Source: Mucidula mucida
Lineage: Eukaryota > Basidiomycota > Agaricomycetes > Agaricales > Physalacriaceae
DNA: 64,000 nucleotides
Assembly: GCA_015501055.1 (NCBI GenBank)
Contig: JADNYV010000001.1
Location: 1,860,001 to 1,924,000, forward strand
Direction of reading: 5' to 3'
Shown piece by piece: positions 12,213 to 23,271 of this stretch (the first letter of the stretch is position 1; each line of letters starts with the position of its first letter). The translations under genes were made by a program, and so were the position numbers. The notes under the pieces are model-generated. The model saw nothing but the letters and a program-made list of their open reading frames with translations. It was not told the DNA's origin and ran no database searches.

Positions 12213-13238
12213 TCAAGTGAGATCAGGCTCCTCTTCCTGAACAGCCCGTTTGATCTTCAGCAGCATATTCGTCTTCCAGTTGTCTAGCTTCGTAACTTGA
12301 TCGAACTCTACAACTGCGCCTGTAAACGCCTCCACGTCACCGTTTTCTGCCGCTTCCAACAGGGCGTTGAGGAATTTGCACTCGCGGGTCGAGGCAAACG
12401 TAGCATCCTGGTTCATGTACTTCTGTATGTTCCGGCGAGCTGCTATTGCATCCTGAAAATGATAAAGTCAACCAAGGATAATGCAAAAAGCGTGGAGACA
12501 ACCCACCTTCATAGCCAACGCGCAGAGTCCGGATCTGAGCCAGTATTCCTTGACACTGTACTTGGTCAACGCCGAAGTCAGAGAGTGGTTGGCAACCTCT
12601 TCATATCGAGCGATAGCTTGAGGGTATTCCTCAAGATCAGCGTGTAGATCAGCAGCATCCTTGAAGCAGGCATTAGCAGTTCTGTTATACGTTGAATCAA
12701 GATACGGTTAGACAATGATGGAGCGTACGCCGTGGCATCTTCTTGGGCATACCAGTCACCAGCCCGCTCGTAGCTCTCGCAGGCCTTTCGGAGATCATTC
12801 GTTTCTTGGAGATAGATCTGACCTATTTCCTTCTCTCTGTCTGCAGCCTGCCTGAACCTGCCACATTGGGTGAGATGGACGATCGTTTGTGTCAAGGCCT
12901 CGATGGCCTCTAGAATGGCGTTATCAGCATCATATATATAAGATCAAGAGGAGAAACATACGCTGAGGATATCCACGCTTGTAGGCCTTTGAGGCATTCC
13001 ACCAAGCATTGGCAGCTTCATTAGGCTCCTTGCACTGCTCCCTGCACTCTGCTTCGCGTGCAAAAGCATCACCAGCCTCTTTGAAGAGTTTCTCTAACTT
13101 GAATGAGTTGGCGGCCTGCTGGTAGAGGTCACCAGCTTCCTCGAACCTGGCAGTGCTGGACGAGAACCAGCCACCAGATGAGTTTGCCTTTTTGTCGGCC
13201 TTCTCGAGTAAAGTCTGTGCTGGCGATTTAGCAGGCAT
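12213..13238 (-). CDS. SEC17: Alpha-SNAP vesicle fusion protein
   Basis: Adaptor that binds SNARE complexes and recruits the AAA ATPase NSF/Sec18 for their disassembly in membrane traffic. The N-terminal ALLEKADKK-like start with WFSS, then TPR-like helices (YQQAANSFKLEKLFKEAGDAFAREAE, NEAANAWWNASKAYKRG) are typical. The C-terminal part has DWYAQEDA and ends WKTNMLLKIKRAVQEEEPDLT before TGA. This preserves the leucine-rich end that activates Sec18 ATPase. Several short introns. Start ATG 13238 gives MPAKSPAQTLLEKADKKANS, matching the family's N-terminus. Confidence 0.93.
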
Positions 13239-13346
13239 AGTGGTTGTCGTGGTCGTTGGTCAAGACCAGTGTAGCCATGACGTCGTCACATGAGGGCGCA
13301 CAGCAAAGCCGTAAAAGGCTTCAACGTTTGACCACCAGTTCTCATC
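13239..13346. promoter_or_regulatory. Short bidirectional promoter region SEC17/PCM1
   Basis: 108 bases separate the divergent start codons of SEC17 and PCM1, so both core promoters and 5' UTRs must share it. No TATA box is evident. Confidence 0.5.
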
Positions 13347-15243
13347 ATGGCGTCGTTACCCGTCGAATCTCTCACTGCGCTTGCAAATCGTCATCCTAAG
13401 CCTACGGACATTACTTTCCAGTATGGCACGGCTGGATTCAGGACTCTGTACGTCCATCGTCGACCTCATTACCCATCAGTACTCACGGTGCTGTAGAGGA
13501 TCCGTACTTGACTCTGTTCTTTTCAGAGTAGGCGTTCTTGCTGGGCTGCGTAGCAAGAAGCTGGATGGCAGGACAATTGGTGTAATGATCACCGCCTCTC
13601 ACAACCCCGAAGAGGTACGCGGTTCTCGCTTATTCTTCGATGGATGTTGAATGATCAATAGGACAATGGCGTGAAACTTGTTGATCCCCGTGGAGAGATG
13701 CTCGAAGCATCTTGGGAAGGACACGCGACGTCCTTGTCCAACGCTGCCACAACGGCAGACTTCATCTCAGCATTGGAGACCCTTGTCCAAGCCACTAAAA
13801 TCGACCTCTCTAAACCGGCTCGCGTCGTCTATGCAAGGGATACGCGTCCATCTGGCCCAACGCTTGTCTCCGCTCTTGAAGACGGCTTCACTGCTATTGG
13901 AGCTGAGACTCGGAACGCGGGTGTTACCACTACGCCCATCCTGCACTATCTCGTACGATCCATCAATACTCTGGGAACAGAAGACAGTTACGGACCTGAC
14001 TCTGAAGAAGGCTACTTTGCCAAACTTTCAACTGCGTACAAGAAGCTTGTGGTCAGTGTCATGATTACTATATCTCGGCTGCTTGTTCACTTCCTTCCAG
14101 TCAAGCAGAGCCCCTTCACCACCGCTTTTGATAGACTGCGCAAATGGTGTGGGCGCGCTGGCTGCAGTGAAGCTCGTCGATGTTCTCGGAGAAACCTTGA
14201 AGATTACACTCGTAAACGATTCTACAACTACGGCGGGCGCTCTGAACAAGAACTGCGGCGCTGACTTTGTCAAGACTTCTCAAAAGCTTCCTCCTTCGCT
14301 TTTTGAGCACCTGCGTGCAGGAGATCGAGCCTGTAGTCTTGACGGTGATGCCGATCGGCTCATTTACTACTACCTCGACGAACGCAGCCAATTCCATCTA
14401 CTCGACGGTGACAAAATCGCCGCTCTAACCGCGGCGTTTATCGTTGAGCTTGTCAAGCTTGCGGGCCTCGAATCCGACATCAAAGTGGGGATAGTCCAGA
14501 CAGCCTATGCCAACGGTGCTTCAACCAAATACCTTCAGGATGTGCGTTCTTTCCGCGATGTTTTTGCTAGTGGTGTTTTCTAATTATGTTTCAGCGCCTT
14601 CCGGTCAAGTGTGTCCCCACAGGAGTGAAGCACCTGCATCATGCGGCTGAGCAGTATGATGTCGGCGTTTACTTTGAGGCGAACGGACACGGAACTGTGT
14701 TGTTTTCGAACAACACGCTCAAGACGCTCAAGGCCCATCAGCCGCAGTCTCCTGCTCAGTCGAGCGCTCTTGAGCATCTGATAAGCCTAACGGAGCTCAT
14801 TAACCAGACTGTCGGTGATGCCCTGTCGGATATGCTTCTCGTAGAGGTTGTTCTAGCGCACAAGGCATACACCGGTGTTGAATGGGACTCGCTATACGCT
14901 GATCTTCCCAATCGCCTGGTCAAGGTGGTTGTTGGTGATCGCAATGCTTTCCGTACGACGGACGCGGAGCGCCGCTTGGTTAGCCCTGCGGGACTTCAAG
15001 AGAAGATCGAAGAGCTTGTGAACCGATACCAAGGTGGTCGATCTTTCGTGAGACCCAGCGGAACGGAAGACGTCGTTCGTGTGTACGCAGAGGCGGCGAT
15101 TCGCTCCCAGGCCGACGGTAAGTACACTTTGTCTTCGTTTCTGCTTTCCTAAATGTTTTACAGAGCTCGCATTTCGTGTAGCTGGGCTGGTATATGACGA
15201 GGCCGGCGGTGATCCGGCCAAGCGTCCCAAAGAGTTTTTGTAG
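13347..15243 (+). CDS. PCM1: Phosphoacetylglucosamine mutase
   Basis: Converts GlcNAc-6-phosphate to GlcNAc-1-phosphate on the way to UDP-GlcNAc, the donor for chitin, N-glycans and GPI anchors. The catalytic serine loop is [14 protein letters not shown] (metal-binding loop) appears in [13 protein letters not shown], and the phosphate-binding C-terminal loop is [15 protein letters not shown]. Start ATG 13347 gives [19 protein letters not shown]. Introns join in frame at [49 protein letters not shown] and [17 protein letters not shown] at 15241 follows AKRPKEFL. The gene is divergent from SEC17 with about 110 bases between starts. Confidence 0.95.
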
Positions 15244-15484
15244 TAGTTCTCTCCGCATTTCAGAATGACAACAATTGTATCTGTGTACTCAAACCAAATG
15301 TAATCAACTGTGGTGGCTCAAGTACTGGAGTGACGCGAGTATATACATGTTGCGCCATCAAGACGCGACGACGATCGTCATCTCGTGACTCAATTATGTC
15401 TTTGACCTCGAGGCCGAGCTGCTATTAGCCTCATTTAATCTATGCACGCCTTCTTACTTCGCCTACAACATCGAAAGAACGAAA

Positions 15485-16993
15485 ATGTGCCGATTCGTCA
15501 TTTACAAGGGTACAGCGCCGGTGCAGCTCTCCCATGTGTGTCAGAGTTCGCGATTTGGGTTCCACGAACCTCTGACAGTCCCTGCAATAGCTGCTCACAC
15601 GACCGTGCCATTCCATTATCAACCAGGCCTTTGACTCGCGTCTGCGGCTCGACCACCGAAGGCCTATGAATGGCGATGGCTTTGGTGTTGGTACGTGGCA
15701 GCATCGTCACTTTGTCGATGGGCTAACAGGCTGCACAGGATGGTATGACTCGGTATACGACGAAGAGCTAGGCAGTCAGCCTTGCATCTTCACGTCTGTT
15801 ACACCTGTATGTGTCCTCGATTAGCCATCTTCCTCGCTTTTTCATGACCTCACAGGCATGGAATAACGTGAACCTTACCCGACTGGCGGAAAAGATCAAA
15901 TCGCCGCTCGTCTTGTTAGTTGTGGCGTATTCTCTGAATCAGCTTATACTCATTTCAGCGACTTTAGTGGACACGTTCGAGCGACAACCGCAGGCTCGTT
16001 GTCGTTGGACAACTGCCATCCCTTTGTACATGGCAATTTGATGGTATCGTCAGTTCTGTTTTGAAGTGAGCGAATTATTGAGAATCATCATCCAGTTTAT
16101 GCATAACGGTGGAATAGCCGACTTCCACCTCATCAAGCGCAAGCTACAAATGGGTTTGCCGGACGTGGCGTTCGATATGGTGCAAGGCAACACAGACTCG
16201 GAATGGGCCTTCGCTCTCTTTCTCTCAATGGTAGAAGCCGCAAGTTCGGAATTCGCGATCAGTTGCTCAAGTCATGCTGTCTTCAGCTTCCAGATCCCAA
16301 TGCGCGAACTTTCACCGTGCCAACCCTCCGAAAGGCCATGTTAGACACTATCGCAACCTTGAACAAATACGCAGAAGAAGCTGGCATCACCGAGGTATGT
16401 CCTTTGTGTATCCGAAACACACATAGCTAATGTTCTCCAGCCGAGTCTTATGAACTTTTGTGTCACCGATGGTGAGACTGTCATTGTTACACGTTACATT
16501 TCTTCGAAACGGGATGAGGCTGCTTCCCTAGTGTGTATGGCTGGCGCTTTCTCTGGATGTCAATTGACTTGTTTGCAGTGGTTCTCGTCCGGAACTTCAT
16601 TCAGTGAATATGCTGAAGGAGGACATTACAAGATGTCTAAAGCGGACAAACGAGAGAACATCATAATGGTGAATTTATTCAGCCTGCTATCATCCTGCTT
16701 TTCATCAAGATGTCCTCAGATTGCCAGCGAGCCTTTGACTTTTGAACGAGGTAAGCATCTCCATCTCATTCAACTCCGTGTCTTTCTGAGAACTCTTCAT
16801 AGCGGACTGGATGGAAATCAAGACGAACAACATGGCTATCATCACACCCAAGATGAACTTTCTGCAGATACCCATCATAGACCAGTTCTATGTTTCGCCT
16901 GCAGACCCTACGTTCACAGGAAGAACGACGGAATTTGCCCGGGAGAAAGGCTTACTTGCGCCAAGGAAGGAGTTGTCCGCTACCAAAGTTTAG
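15485..16993 (+). CDS. DUG3: DUG3-type class II glutamine amidotransferase-like Ntn hydrolase (glutathione degradation)
   Basis: In yeast, Dug3 is the amidohydrolase subunit of the Dug2-Dug3 complex that starts glutathione breakdown in the cytosol. The protein begins MCRFVIYKG; after removal of Met the N-terminal Cys is the expected nucleophile of the GATase II fold. Diagnostic segments: LLTRPCHSIINQAFDSRLRL, RRPMNGDGFGVGWYD, the FAHVRATTAGS-like block, HPFVHGNLMWMHNGGIADF and GNTDSEWAFALFL. Introns restore frame, for example LSH|LLTRPCHS near 15.54-15.59 kb and GFGVG|WYD near 15.69-15.74 kb. The C-terminus ends APRKELSATKV with TAG at 16991. Confidence 0.9.
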
Positions 16994-17165
16994 AAGGTAT
17001 TCATAACGCTATCGATGTTCATTGTAAAGTAGATTGTAGTATTGCCCACCAGCTCAACTGTCGGGGTGTAATCACATGTTATGTAAGGGTCGCGTTTATC
17101 CGAATGACGGGACGACGTCCTTATGCATGCCAGCCTCCAGGTGTAGACTTCAAAGGACGTGATTC

Positions 17166-18399
17166 ATGGCTTTCAATCCTTGGTTCGTCTGGAGTATCGT
17201 GTCGCACAGTGCGAAGATTTCCACCGTTGTCCAGGTCCTGGTGTACCTTCCGCTGACTCTGGTCACTCTTTCAAAGCAAGCATTTTTGCTTCACTCTCTG
17301 CTTCTTACGATACATTCTTCATCCATGGCACGATGATCTTGTTCTGGGGCTCGGAGGCCCTCTCAGTCCTCCAGGTTCCCATGCATTCATTCTTATTGTT
17401 GGTCTGTTTCAATGCGTTCTCGACGGCCGTCCATCCATGGCTCCTAAGCGCTGTGTCTGCGTGGGGCACCATCCTAACGTATCTTGGCCCATTGTTCATC
17501 GCCATGGAGGGATTATCCAGTCTTCTCGTCGTTCAAAGGCTTGGTGAGCGGGCAAAGGCATTGGTGGAGGAAGGAGAGGCGTATCAGTTTGGCCTGCTCA
17601 TTGCTTCGGCGACTGCGTATGTGGTCACTGCTGGGTGGATTGTCGTTGTGCGTATTGTCCAGCTTTCTGGATCACACGATATATTTACGCTTTGTAGGCA
17701 TATCCAGATGCAGCTGCTTCTCCTCTTTCCTCGACTCTCCTGGGCGTAGCCATCACGGCTCTTCTTTTCCTGACCTTCATCGGATTCTTTTTACGACGCA
17801 CAAACATCATAGAGACGTCGGGTCTCGCGCTTTTCATTGCATACAATGTGTGGCTCTGTGGCTTTGATCCAACGTCATTTTCCGACCCGTCTTCTTCATA
17901 GTATGTGGACTCTGTCTTCTTCCAAATTCTAGTCTGACCCATCTCCAGTGCGCCGCTTCTTCCCAATATTCTCCCTCATTTCCAAACATTATCGAGCTTT
18001 GTCACGAATACTTTACCCAAGCCAGTCTTGGTTGCTCTTTTATATCGTCTAGCAGTACTTCAATTCGCCTCCAAAATCTTGCCTAGGATTGGTGCGGACA
18101 GTTGGGAGTACGAAGACGGCGTCGATGGTGTCTGGGAGGATCGGCCAACTAGAACTTTGACTCGCATTCTGTTGACATATCGTCAAGTTATATTTGTGAT
18201 GGTGTACTCACATCTGCTTCGTGAGCGTTTTGTTTCTGAGGATGGCGAATGGTTTACTCAATTGCGTGCAGTGCTAGACCACTCCTCCCAAGTGTGGTGG
18301 CGGTGGTTCAACATATTCTTTACGTTGTGCATGTGGGCGATTGAGCTCCTTGTCAGCAAAGAAGATGATATTTTGTCGAAAGATTGGAAAGTGGATTAA
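17166..18399 (+). CDS. ICE2: ICE2-type ER membrane protein
   Basis: Multi-pass ER protein; in yeast Ice2 supports cortical ER structure and ER/lipid balance. The predicted protein is mainly hydrophobic: VLVYLPLTLVTLSKQAFLL, QVPMHSFLLLVCFNAFSTAV, AWGTILTYLGPLFIAMEG, VVTAGWIVV, LLGVAITALLFLTFIGFFLR and a late WWRWFNIFFTLCMWAIELL. ALFIAYNVWLCGF is a family-like stretch. The C-terminus ends KEDDILSKDWKVD at TAA. ATG 17166 (MAFNPWFVWSIV) is the best start. Between the first and second helices the frame changes near 17311-17325 without a usable intron. One extra base would give a continuous LLLTIHFFIHGTMILF, so I suspect a missing base. Confidence 0.75.
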
Positions 18400-18448
18400 T
18401 CCATACGTCGATGCGTGTACTACTGGACATACAAAAGCGATCTATGTG

Positions 18449-19111
18449 CTATGTGTTTGCTTTCCATTCGGCCTGCTCATCCGCCATGCCCTCGTAGTAT
18501 TCTCGTTTCCATATTTGTGCTTTCTTCTTGATATCTTCCAATATTTGCTCGCAAGCAACGAAGGCCTCTTTTCGGTGTGGCGATGAAACAGCGATTACTG
18601 TACAGTCAGGTCGTGGTAGAAGGACACAAGGAGAGAAACCTACCAATGGACGGTTCGCCAACGGGAACCGTCCCAATGCGGTGTGAAAGGGCACATCTGA
18701 TAAGTGATGTGGCTCCTGTTTGCGACTCCGCCTGGTGTTCAGAGCGCGTTATTTTAGAGCACGCGTCTTCCACAATACTCGCCATGGTTTTGATAGCGAG
18801 TTTAGAATATGCCTGGTATTCTAGACGCGTAACAACTTTTCCTAGAAGCCTTGTCAATCGTCTTCTGTCGCACCAAATTCGCGTTAACCTTTGAACCAAT
18901 TTCTTGTGGTACCTGCATACGAGTCAACAAGTGTACCTTCGAGATACTGAGGACATTGTGTACCGATGAAGATCGCGATGGCGCCTGCACTGTCATCTCC
19001 CACATACGAAATGGCTTCCTGAACATCAAGAGGTTGGGACGAAATGATACATCTTCCTCTTTGGGTATCCAGACGTGCATCGACAGACGTTTTGGGATTT
19101 ATCTCTGCCAT
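18449..19111 (-). CDS. MOCS2B: Molybdopterin synthase catalytic (large) subunit, MoaE/MOCS2B
   Basis: Transfers sulfur from the thiocarboxylated small subunit to precursor Z, making molybdopterin in molybdenum cofactor synthesis (cytosol). Recognisable blocks: AISYVGDDSAGAIAIFIG, then TTRNWFKG|KVVTRLEYQAYSKLA, RIGTVPVGEPS, VIAVSSPHRKEAFVACEQILE and KKKAQIWKREYYEG. The WKRE-type segment carries the active-site lysine region. Three or more short introns join these in frame. The stop TGA at 18449 lies only 50 bases from the convergent ICE2 stop. The start ATG 19111 lies 75 bases from the divergent PsuG/PsuK start. Confidence 0.9.
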
Positions 19112-19186
19112 TTACGAGTCGGGAAGTGTCGAGACCCTTGACAGCACAAATACAACCAAAGAGGACTTCTTGACGGAACCACGATC
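19112..19186. promoter_or_regulatory. 75-base bidirectional promoter, MOCS2B / pseudouridine catabolism gene
   Basis: Only 75 bases separate the two divergent start codons, so the two genes share one very small promoter, or one promoter lies inside the neighbour's coding region. No TATA box is visible. Confidence 0.55.
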
Positions 19187-22174
19187 ATGAATTTGTCGAA
19201 GATTACGCGGATTGGACGAGCGGGGTCCATCATTTCGAAAATTGCATTGAGCCGCTCGACACCCTTGGATATCCACCCGGAAGTGCAGACAGCTATACTG
19301 GAAAGAAAACCCGTAGTCGCTCTTGAGACGACCCTCGTCTCGCATGGCTTTCCTTATCCAACCAACTACGAGCTGGCAACATCCTTGGAGGACATTGTAC
19401 GCTCGACTGGCGCCATTCCGGCTACGATTGGGATTATCGAGGGGAGGGTGAAGGTCGGTATGAACAGGCCCGAGCTCGAAAGGCCAGTCTTCGTTCTCGC
19501 CTTTGAGACGCGTCGCGTGATGGCTAGACTCTAGATTGGCAGACAAGGAAACATATCCCGGTACAGTCAAGGTTTCGCGTCGCGACATTGGACCGGTGAT
19601 TAGTGGAAAGATGGATGGAGGTGTGTTTGGACTTTGATTTTACAAACAGTCATTCTCAAATTGTGCTAGGAACAACATGCAGTGCGACCATGATCTTTGC
19701 AGCCATGGTAGGAATAAAGGTACGCCCGTTGTATCGTACTGAGACAGGCTTTAACCATTTAAGTATACTAGGTGTTCGCTACAGGAGGGTATGCCCATCT
19801 CCATTATCTCGTGCATGTTTACTTAGATGCGCGATTAGTCTTGGAGGTGTTCATCGAGGAGGGGAGAGCAGTGAGTCAAATTCACATTGTCGCCACTATA
19901 TCCCGACACAAGCCTGCAGCCATGGACGTATCTGCTGATCTTTTCGAACTGTCACGATGCCCGGTCGGCCTAGTTTCGTCTGGTGTAAAGTCAATCTTGG
20001 ATATTGGACGGTTAGTCCGTTTATTCAGTCTGAAACCTCTTATCACAATAAGTGACTAGAACACTGGAATATCTTGCAAGTCATTTGTTCAATCTTCCTC
20101 TATCACTTATCAAGGACCTCCACAGGAAACTCTTGGTGTACCAGTCGTAACTTATGGGCCAACCCGCCATTTCCCGGCTTTCTTTACGCGTCATAGCGGT
20201 TTTCAGGTTGGTTTCATTACATAGAGATATCCGTTCGACTTTTTCACCTGAATACGATAGGTCCCTTACAACGTGGAGACGCCCGCTTCCGCTGCAAGCT
20301 TGCTCCGTATGTCCTGTTTCGTACCTAAATTCTCATTCCTAAAGTCTGCAGTATCACAATGGCAATTCGGTATGGATAACGGCGCTCTCATTGCTGTGCC
20401 TATTCCAGAGGAACATCAGGCCGTAGGATCAGCTATTCAACAAGCAGTGGAACAAGCTATTGAAGAGTCTGAGGCCAACGGAATCAGTAAACAGGGGAAA
20501 GAGGCGACACCTTGGCTATTAGCGCGCGTTGCGGAACTGACCGGGGGTGATTCATTGACTGCCAATGTCGCCTTGTTAAAGAACACGGCCTTGGTCGGTA
20601 CGTCCTGATTTAGATTCGACGGCCTACTATTCTCATTGCTCTGTCATTAGGTGGCCAAATTGCTGTCGAATTTCAAAACCTGATAAATGAGAGGAGAGCC
20701 ATGAAGCAGAAGCAAGTAAGACAATAGGTTGTATCTGTTACATGAAATAGTAAAATTTTCCTTTGGATTCAGATCTCTTTGACGCCGGAGCCTCAAGTCA
20801 AACCTCACCCTTTGAACACATCAGAACCAGCACGACTGGTGGTCGTAGGCGCTTCAGCTGTCGATGTGACAGCCAAGGCCAGCACGTCGTCGGAGTCATC
20901 ATTGGCCACGCATTCAACTGTTCCGGGAAGTGTTGAATTATCGCTTGGCGGTGTTGCTCGTAATGTTGCTGAAGCATCTCATCGCACTTTTGCGAGTTCG
21001 TCAGCTACCCTTCTCCTTTCACCAATTGGCAACGATGCGTTTGGAAATCTACTGCTCAAGGAAACGGAGGCCCTTGATATGCGCACTGATGGTCTCGTCA
21101 AGGCGGATGGGATGCGAACCGCTGTGTGCAATATGATGTTGAGTAACGACGGGCATCTTGTCACTGGTGTAGCTGATATGGACATTACGGCGCAGTTTTC
21201 GGGTGATGCGGTTCGGTTCTTCACTCGGACTCGTAAAATTCGGCTTACATGGTGTTATAGGTGATAGAGCAGCTCCAGAAACATAACCCTTGTTTAGTCG
21301 CGTTTGATGGGAATCTATCTCCCGCGACCACTGAGACGCTGATTAAATATTGTAATGAGAAGGGCCTCCGAAGTACGTTTCTCGTTCATTAGCTATATAT
21401 CACGTTCACCCTCTTTGCAGCATTTTTGTACGTTTCGAGGTACACTTTGTCGAAAGCACGCTGACCAAACTTCAGCGAACCGACATCTGTCACGAAGTCA
21501 ACAGTCATACTACCGGCGATATCTTCTCTCATCGACGCAGTAAAGACCAGAGACTCTCGTATCACTTTCGCATCTCCCAATATGCTCGAACTGCAGCAGA
21601 TGTACGAAGCTGCGCGCGAGGAGCCCTGGATTTGTTCTCCAAGCCTTCGTGGTGGGCCCTCATTGACAACCTTGCATTGGGTTCACAATACCGAATGGAC
21701 CTAGAAAAGCTCGCCCGACATTCAGTCGTAACCGGCGATAACTCCAAAGGCGATCTTTCTTTCCTCGCGGACAAAGGCGTCGTCAGCATGGCCATCAATC
21801 TACTTCCCTTCATTCAACACCTCATCATCAAATGCGGTGAACTGGGAGTTGTGGTCGTCATGCACGTATCCGGAATTGCCAACTCTGGTTGGCGGAAGAG
21901 CGATCTTGGGGAGAGATACATCGTTGCTGAAGGAAATGAGGGGCACGGACTGGTGGTCGCTCATTTCCCTCCGCGTGAAGTTGGAACAATACGAAATGTC
22001 ACGGGTGCTGGGGATACGTTCGTGGGAGCTCTCCTCCATTCGCTTCAGAACAGCGCGGCTACTGGCTCTCATTCAACCCTCAAGGGGATTATCAACCTTG
22101 CACAAGAAGCTGCGGTGCTGACCTTGGGCAGTGACCGTGCTGTATCCACAGAATTACCTCAAGCCAGAGCTTGA
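19187..22174 (+). CDS. Bifunctional pseudouridine-5'-phosphate glycosidase / pseudouridine kinase
   Basis: The protein fuses PsuG (cleaves pseudouridine 5'-phosphate to uracil and ribose 5-phosphate) with PsuK, a PfkB-family kinase that makes its substrate. The PsuG half (19.2-20.7 kb) has VVALETTLVSHGFPYPTN, VGMN, VSRRDIG, TTCSATMIFAAMVGIKVFATGG, GGVHRGGE, MDVSADL and a TYGPTRHFPAFFTRHSGF-like block. The PsuK half (from about 20.78 kb) starts ARLVVVGASAVDVTAKA and has SLGGVARNVAEA, PIGNDAFG and the PfkB signature GAGDTFVGALLHSL. TGA at 22172 follows ELPQARA. The N-terminus (SKIALSRS) is basic and could be a mitochondrial signal. The intron at 19483-19534 appears to use a GC donor. Fused PsuG-PsuK proteins are known in eukaryotes. 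Confidence 0.9.
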
Positions 22175-22454
22175 GGAGGGGGGTGCACGATTTCATTATA
22201 GTCGTTCATGAACACTTTGGGTCTTGCATTTAATGGTACTGTAACATTCGAAACCTCGCAAAGCGACGCTCGTCCATCCTATTCCATTCTCAGTACTGCC
22301 TTCAGATGCAAAAAGTTTGATATTTGAGCGTAGATAGAGGTGCTAAGTAAAAAAAAAACATGAAACGCTTGAATCTACCAGCGATCCTACTCGACTTAAC
22401 TGAAGCGTAGTCGTCAGTCAAACTGCGCTGGTAATAATGATAAGTTAATCATAC
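22175..22454. other. Convergent 3' region between PsuG/PsuK and the repeat-peptide gene
   Basis: 280 bases between two converging stop codons, with an A-rich tract (about 22350-22360). It should hold both 3' UTRs and polyadenylation sites. No other element was seen. Confidence 0.4.
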
Positions 22455-23271
22455 CTAGTATGGGACAATGTTCCCGTTCTCGGATTTGACTGCCTGCTCC
22501 ACAGGAATAGCCCCGCCAATGTCCTGACGGCGTACGGTATCGCGTTTGTCGTAGGGAACGATGTTTCCGTTCTCAGATTTGACGGCTTGTTCAGCAGGAA
22601 TCTGGCGGCGTACGACATCGCGTTTGTCATAAGGTACGATGTTGCCGTTGTCAGATTTAACAGCCTGTTCGGCTGGGATCTGACGACGTTCGACGTCGCG
22701 CTTGTAGGGCACGATATTGCCGTTCTCTGATTTAACAGCTTGCTCGGCGGGGATCTGGCGCGCCTCGGGAATGTCCCGCTTATCGTATGGGACAATGTTT
22801 CCGTTGTCTGATTTGACGGCTTGTTCGGCGGGAATCTGGCGACGTACAACATCGCGTTTATCATAGGGCACGATGTTTCCGTTATCGGATTTAACTGCCT
22901 GTTCCGCGGGGATCTGACGCTTGTATGGAACGATGTTGCCGTTTTCCGACTTGACGGCCTGCTCAACAGGGATAGCTCCCCCAATGTCCTGACGCTTGTC
23001 GTAGGGAACAATGTTGCCGTTGTCTGATTTGACAGCCTGTTCGGCGGGGATCTGGCGCCGTCCAACGTCAGGAATTTCAGACCTGCTGTACGCAGGAATG
23101 ACTTCGAGCGGGGCAGGGGAGCGTGCTTTAAGCATGGGGACCTGATAAGTCAGACATTAGCAAAGTGATGGACTTTAGAAATTCGAAGCTTACGGGCAAT
23201 AACACTGGTGATGCCATGACCTGGCTAGCCAGGAGGATCAAAGGCAGCAGAGCAGTGATTCGGGAGAACAT
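22455..23271 (-). CDS. Secreted precursor with eight kexin-flanked peptide repeats (KEP-like)
   Basis: Predicted 254-residue secreted precursor. Exon 1 (23194-23271) encodes a signal peptide MFSRITALLPLILLASQVMA, likely cut before SP. A 52-base intron (23142-23193, GTAAGC..CAG) leads to exon 2 and TAG at 22455. After a short spacer (to residue 55) come eight copies of a core IPxEQAVKSxNGNIVPY. Seven copies end in KR (YDKR or YKR) and many are preceded by RR; the last ends at the stop after NIVPY. KR and RR are the classic sites for Kex2, with Kex1 trimming. Predicted products include four copies of QIPAEQAVKSDNGNIVPYD, whose N-terminal Gln could become pyroglutamate. No cysteines occur in the mature region. 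This architecture is shared by fungal pheromone precursors, repellent-type proteins and dikaritin RiPP precursors. No tailoring enzyme lies beside it, so function is open. Confidence 0.85.
22458..23054 (-). repeat. Eight in-frame tandem repeats, 63-84 bases each, inside the precursor gene
   Basis: 199 codons made of eight units of 21, 25, 21, 26, 26, 26, 26 and 28 residues (N- to C-terminal order). Variation is modular: Asp or Glu before NGN, an optional Asp after NIVPY, and spacers DVVRR, DVERR, DTVRR, DIPEAR or QDIGGA. The DNA copies differ often at third codon positions while the core peptide stays constant. Confidence 0.9.

Noticed and set aside
22445..23065. Repeats at 22.5-23.1 kb as a CRISPR or satellite array
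   Set aside because: The units keep one reading frame, vary at silent sites and follow a signal peptide. They are coding repeats of a eukaryotic gene; the alternative-frame protein is a shadow.
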